Positions 61,401 to 64,000 of a DNA stretch of 64,000 nucleotides are shown here, one piece after another (positions within the stretch are counted from its first letter, which is position 1; every line of letters begins with the position of its first letter). This stretch comes from Rhynochetos jubatus (lineage: Eukaryota; Chordata; Aves; Eurypygiformes; Rhynochetidae). The notes under the pieces are model-generated. The model made no database searches. It had not been told where the DNA came from and saw nothing but the letters and a program-made list of their open reading frames with translations. Where the stretch lies: contig CM050657.1 in assembly GCA_027574665.1 (NCBI GenBank), positions 28,395,408 to 28,459,407 of the forward strand, given 5' to 3'. A program made the translations under genes and the position numbers.

Positions 61401-64000
61401 TTGGTAATAAAAATGAAAAATTCCTATTATGCCTAACATCAATTAACTCATTTTATAGGTGCTTTTAAAATTAAAAAAAAAAAACTTTGGGGGATTTTTT
61501 TTTTTTATTACAGGGTCTTATGGGACTCAAAGTAATAGGAACCAAAGGAAGAAAGGTAATTGTATAAAATGCTTAAAACGTCTTTCCCATTTTGTTTCTG
61601 TTTTCTGCATTTCCTGGTGCACTATGGTGAAACATTTTGGGGAAGTAAGTACTGTGAAATAAAAACTTTCAGTATATACGTGGAAGTCTTCTATTGGAAA
61701 ATGGAAACATGGCAATTAATGCCTAAGGACAAACTGTTTAGACAAAAGACCCAGTGATACAAACTTCCTGACAGAAGGCAGAAACCTAAGAGGAGCCAGT
61801 AGTTAGTATTCACTAACACATAGCATTAAATTCATTCATATGTCAGTAGGATAGTGCTTCTAAATGCTTATCTAAGCATGCAAACATTGGTAAATATATA
61901 GCAACTATAGACTCACATCTTCTTATGGCCAACATCTTTTCAGTGTCAGCATTTATGATGTTAGAAAACATCCCAGATTTTGAATAAAATGGGATGACTT
62001 GTCCATGTTCTTACTTTGCATCTCATATAATTGACATTAAGTCAGAAATTACTCCGAATACACACACTGGCTCTCAGGACCTCAGCCTGCAGTTGGAGGA
62101 CCAGTGTAGTCAGTTGGAACGTCCTTACAGGATCCTTTCAAGAACTTAGAGCATCTCACAGTTATGCTAACTGACCGGCACAGATTGAGCAGTGAACTGA
62201 AACAGCACTGTCTGATGGTGGGGTTGGGTTTAAATTTGTCATTACTTAGAGTGTGCTAGAAGTTTCCTGGGAAAATTTATGTAAATAGAATTGATTATTC
62301 ATTAGCATTAGCTCAAATGATCATGGAGCATCTTGCTTCCTTAAGCAAGAGTGATGCATTCGGTGCTGTTATGCTGCAGGTGCCTGCAAAGGAAATTATG
62401 GATTTTCTTTTGTTGAGCTTCACAGGAAAGATCACATTTAGGACTTTTCTGGTTCTAAAAGATTCTTAATGAAAAAGTGTACTGTAATATTAATGTTTTC
62501 AGTTAAGAACACATAAAAGCTAATTTTATCTGTCAGCACTATGTTGCAATCATCTCCTTGTAACCCAAAAACTGCAATTTTGAGGATGTCACCGAAGACA
62601 GTTCATGTATTTTATTAATTGACTTAATCAAATTGAGAGAAAAATTGTAATCAAGGAGATATTTTTATTTGATTTAGAGATAAAAGTTGTATAACTTTTA
62701 AACAAACTGTATTAAAAATTTAAGCTAATTCTAGCTACTTTAACAGAAATCAGCATATGCATTTTTTTATTTCTCAACTAGGAGAAGTTTGTCATAGTAG
62801 TCTTAAGTCTTCTATATGCCTTTTTTATGGGAAGAACAATAGTGAACGGAGAGAAGTGTTAACTGTATTAACGTCTAAGTGTAATGACAGAAAACTTTCA
62901 CAGTGTCAAAAGCATAGCTGTAGTAATTTGAAACAATAAAAACACACTGCTTGTAATTGCTCTATATTTTTCTTCTTCCTTTCAAGGGTGACACTGGGTT
63001 AACTGGACCCCCAGGGCCACCAGGAACTGTTATTGTGACATTAAGTGGACCAGACAACATGACGGTAGTAAAATTGTTAAACATCATATTCAGTTAAGCC
63101 ATCTTACTAGGTTTTACTTTGAGAGGACATGTTCATCTTCATTGCTTCGGTTACATTTCCTTTTGCCCGTCGTAATGCTTTTCAGACTTGTTTAGTTAGA
63201 TACTAAGCTCTTGGAGTGTCTGTACAGCCAGCTCCTCTGAGGCCTGTGTTTTCACACGCACATGTGCACGATGTCACTGGAATGCTAAATGCCTATTAGT
63301 AACCCACCTGCTGCAGATCTCTAAGTATATGGAAAGTAAATCACTTTTAGCTTCACCAAATCAACACAGATTTTCTGAATGGCTGTCGAAGCCACACCTG
63401 TGTTGACTTCTGGGCCTTGTCCTTGAAAATATCAGGACCCTGAGCTACCAGAGTTTCATTAAAGCTTAAGGTTGCAAAACTCCTCAAAACTCCTTGAATA
63501 AATAGTTTGAGGCATGAGTCTAATCAGGTAATAAGTTGGTAGCTCATAAACTTTGGCTTTACAATGACCTTAGGATGTAGCCCAGTACCTAATAGTACTA
63601 CACAGTAGGGTGATCTAATCTGGAGCCCACAGAGGCAGGGATTGCCCTGGTAGCCATTGCATTTACATACTGGGGGTAACTGTAGCTCCAGTGAAGCAAC
63701 TAAGGTTTAATTGTTTTTCACTTGCAATGTCTGGGAACATTTACTCCAGTCCCCTTGTGTGCAACCACAGGTAGGTCACTTTGAACTCACTGTGTTCAGA
63801 CATAAGTGCAGAACCAGTTTCTTTTTCAAACATCATCGACTCAGACAGGAGCGCCGATAGAAGTTTCTGTTTCTTAGTATTTTAAGTAGAACCACCTCTC
63901 ATTAAAGCGGCTTGCTGGTAACATAAGGGTTTCCTATTTATAAAACATGAGTGTTATTCTAAGCACTGAAAAATCCAAGAGACCATATTAAATTTTTATT
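34349..64000 (+). CDS. COL4A3: COL4A3 gene, 5' part (collagen alpha-3(IV) chain), runs off the right edge
   Basis: This gene encodes the alpha3 chain of basement-membrane collagen IV, secreted and assembled with alpha4 and alpha5; in human the NC1 domain of this chain is the Goodpasture antigen. Thirteen exons are visible, all in phase 0 with canonical splice sites, giving 254 residues (human 255 over the same exons). Order: signal peptide (1-28), Cys-rich 7S start ([13 protein letters not shown]), then Gly-X-Y helix with interruptions. Identity is fixed by exon 13, whose [18 protein letters not shown] is nearly the same as human alpha3. Exon sizes 84, 57, 90, 45, 45, 63, 54, 27, 78, 63, 36, 42 and 78 bp equal my memory of human except exon 1 (87). 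The gene starts in the CpG island shared with COL4A4. About 85% of the protein lies beyond the window. Confidence 0.96.
42656..42674 (+). repeat. A19 homopolymer
   Basis: Nineteen A residues in COL4A3 intron 1. No gene-like or LINE sequence sits immediately upstream that would make it a retroposon tail. A similar T18 run is at 39210-39227. Confidence 0.85.
43249..46720 (-). mobile_element. Long, decayed CR1 LINE (3' part of ORF1, ORF2 and 3' UTR)
   Basis: The 3' end is at 43249 (CCATTCCGTGG... read on the minus strand). Toward higher coordinates come the 3' UTR, reverse transcriptase fragments (43750-44570, including a [16 protein letters not shown] block, SGVPQG and a degenerate FADN-TKL catalytic box), linker, the endonuclease part (45160-45850, [20 protein letters not shown] and SDHGMVEVE) and an ORF1-like segment (46060-46720, with a [10 protein letters not shown] block as in SGNH-type ORF1 ends). 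Frames are broken several times, and the second Asp of the RT catalytic box is Asn. It is about 3.5 kb against roughly 4.5 kb for full-length CR1. It lies antisense in COL4A3 intron 1. The upper limit is approximate. Confidence 0.92.
51239..51295 (+). CDS. COL4A3: COL4A3 exon 2: Cys-rich 7S start
   Basis: The 57 bp exon encodes [19 protein letters not shown]; human has GCVCKDKGQCFCDGAKGEK. The four Cys residues form 7S crosslinks. The acceptor TTTTTCAG is followed by a second AG (51239-51240), and a donor-like GTAATA lies 8 bp before the used GTAAGA. Confidence 0.94.
51296..54981 (+). other. COL4A3 intron 2
   Basis: Unique intron except for the antisense CR1 at 54024-54885. Confidence 0.8.
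54024..54885 (-). mobile_element. CR1 LINE, 5'-truncated fragment
   Basis: On the minus strand it runs from the late ORF2 region (near 54885) to the 3' end at about 54024. The plus strand shows the complementary block GTTCCAACCCCCCTGCCATG and CTCCAAGCCTCATCCAGCCT. It is antisense to COL4A3 in intron 2 and ends about 97 bp before the exon 3 acceptor. Confidence 0.93.
54982..55071 (+). CDS. COL4A3: COL4A3 exon 3: Gly-X-Y exon of the 7S region
   Basis: The 90 bp exon encodes 30 residues starting [19 protein letters not shown] and ending [12 protein letters not shown], aligned with human GEKGFPGPPGSPGQKGFTG ... GPQGPK. The acceptor is TTTACAG and the donor AAG|GTAGGT. Confidence 0.96.
56541..56585 (+). 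CDS. COL4A3: COL4A3 exon 4: Gly-X-Y exon
   Basis: The 45 bp exon encodes [15 protein letters not shown]; human has GFPGLPGLTGSKGVR. The acceptor is GATCTAG and the donor CGA|GTAAGT. Confidence 0.95.
57070..57114 (+). CDS. COL4A3: COL4A3 exon 5: Gly-X-Y exon
   Basis: The 45 bp exon encodes [15 protein letters not shown]; human has GISGLPGFSGSPGLP. The acceptor is GTCATTAG and the donor CCA|GTAAGT. Confidence 0.95.
57336..57387 (+). repeat. Perfect 26 bp tandem duplication
   Basis: The unit starting TAAACTTTTTCAGTGTTGCT occurs twice without a mismatch (57336-57361 and 57362-57387). It lies 52 bp before the COL4A3 exon 6 acceptor site and each copy carries an acceptor-like CTTTTTCAG. Confidence 0.95.
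57440..57502 (+). CDS. COL4A3: COL4A3 exon 6: Gly-X-Y exon with CNGT sequon
   Basis: The 63 bp exon encodes [20 protein letters not shown] then K. N-G-T is an N-glycosylation sequon preceded by Cys; human alpha3 has CSGSK here and lacks the sequon. The acceptor is TCTTTTTAG and the donor AAG|GTACAA. Confidence 0.95.
58257..58310 (+). CDS. COL4A3: COL4A3 exon 7: Gly-X-Y exon
   Basis: The 54 bp exon encodes [18 protein letters not shown]; human has GEQGFPGLPGTLGYPGIP. The acceptor is TGCTTTCAG and the donor CCA|GTAGGT. Confidence 0.95.
59127..59153 (+). CDS. COL4A3: COL4A3 exon 8: 27 bp micro-exon
   Basis: Nine codons, GADGIKGEK; human has GAAGLKGQK at the same size. The acceptor is TCTCCCTAG and the donor AAG|GTCAGT. 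Confidence 0.92.
59751..59828 (+). CDS. COL4A3: COL4A3 exon 9: helix interruption then Gly-X-Y
   Basis: The 78 bp exon encodes [20 protein letters not shown] then GMPGLQ. The break [13 protein letters not shown] stands where human has APAKEEDIELDAK; the bird sequence has a Cys and lacks the acidic run. The acceptor is TTTCCCAG and the donor CAG|GTAACT. Confidence 0.94.
59850..59970. repeat. AT-rich simple repeat
   Basis: A TATATATATATATTTATA core is followed by about 100 bp of AT/TG-rich low-complexity sequence, just downstream of COL4A3 exon 9. Confidence 0.7.
60254..60375 (-). mobile_element. CR1 LINE, short 3' end fragment
   Basis: The plus strand reads AGTTGGAAGGGACCTACAAT and GACCATCTAGTCCAACTGC, the complement of a CR1 3' UTR. 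Only about 120 bp remain. It is antisense to COL4A3 in intron 9. Confidence 0.8.
60808..60870 (+). CDS. COL4A3: COL4A3 exon 10: Gly-X-Y exon
   Basis: The 63 bp exon encodes [20 protein letters not shown] then S, same length as human. The acceptor is ATATGCAG and the donor TCA|GTGAGT. Confidence 0.94.
61354..61389 (+). CDS. COL4A3: COL4A3 exon 11: short Gly-X-Y exon
   Basis: The 36 bp exon encodes [12 protein letters not shown]; human has GFPGAMGPRGPK. The acceptor is CTTTTTTGTAG and the donor AAG|GTAGTC. Confidence 0.94.
61514..61555 (+). CDS. COL4A3: COL4A3 exon 12: helix interruption
   Basis: The 42 bp exon encodes [14 protein letters not shown]; human has GHMGERVIGHKGER. The K-V-I break is conserved. 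The acceptor is TTTTATTACAG and the donor AAG|GTAATT. Confidence 0.94.
62987..63064 (+). CDS. COL4A3: COL4A3 exon 13: [11 protein letters not shown] interruption
   Basis: The 78 bp exon encodes [20 protein letters not shown] then GPDNMT. Human alpha3 has [20 protein letters not shown], so this exon identifies the gene as COL4A3. N-M-T is a sequon at the human NRT position. The acceptor is CTTTCAAG and the donor ACG|GTAGTA. Confidence 0.96.
63065..64000 (+). other. COL4A3 intron 13, start
   Basis: Intron sequence to the window edge with no Gly-X-Y frame; the next exon lies outside. Confidence 0.8.

Larger units (their letters stand above)
59154..62986 (+). other. COL4A3 introns 8 to 12
   Basis: Outside the exons, it has an AT-rich repeat at 59850 and a CR1 scrap at 60254. 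Intron 11 is only 124 bp. Confidence 0.8.

Noticed and set aside
1-64000. CRISPR arrays, bacterial operons, tRNA or rRNA genes, endogenous retroviral genes
   Set aside because: I looked for regularly spaced repeats, cloverleaf-like sequences and retroviral motifs and saw none; the window is spliced vertebrate gene sequence with LINE insertions.

Overview
The window is vertebrate nuclear DNA, most likely from a bird. It holds the 5' halves of two head-to-head type IV collagen genes: COL4A4 on the minus strand (about 34.2 kb down to the left edge) and COL4A3 on the plus strand (from the start codon at 34349 to the right edge). The bird assignment rests on six CR1 LINE copies with the archosaur-type 3' end (ATTCTATGATTCT-like) and on the collagen sequences, which are clearly orthologous to human alpha4(IV) and alpha3(IV) but diverged from them. 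Species cannot be named from the sequence.

Layout. Positions 1-14557 carry thirteen COL4A4 triple-helix exons on the minus strand. Every one is in phase 0, has GT-AG borders and starts with a Gly codon. At 25032-25109 lies the exon for the cysteine-rich 7S start, and at 27112-27151 an exon for the end of the signal peptide. The initiator exon is uncertain; the best candidate is 30631-30647. A probable noncoding first exon ends at 34108. About 33.56-34.96 kb is a CpG island without an obvious TATA box and serves as the shared bidirectional promoter. COL4A3 exon 1 (signal peptide) is 34349-34432, followed by a 16.8 kb intron. Exons 2-13 are at 51239-51295, 54982-55071, 56541-56585, 57070-57114, 57440-57502, 58257-58310, 59127-59153, 59751-59828, 60808-60870, 61354-61389, 61514-61555 and 62987-63064. 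Both genes run off the window, so neither the rest of the triple helix nor the NC1 domains are present.

How the genes work together. alpha3(IV) and alpha4(IV) are secreted chains that join alpha5(IV) in the alpha3-alpha4-alpha5 network of mature basement membranes (glomerulus, lung, eye, cochlea). A shared promoter is the usual arrangement for type IV collagen pairs and would favour co-expression.

The rest is intron with CR1 insertions at 7265-7803, 22198-22887, 27276-27722, 43249-46720 (long copy with decayed ORF1 and ORF2), 54024-54885 and 60254-60375, plus a few simple repeats. All six CR1 copies lie antisense to the gene that hosts them. I found no tRNA, rRNA, CRISPR array or other gene, and no evidence of a new biological system. 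The points most worth checking are the COL4A4 start, the CR1 copy next to a COL4A4 splice donor, ancestral-looking CNGT/CNGS motifs in both chains, and several hairpins and duplications. Comparisons with human proteins and exon sizes are from memory, not from an alignment run here.
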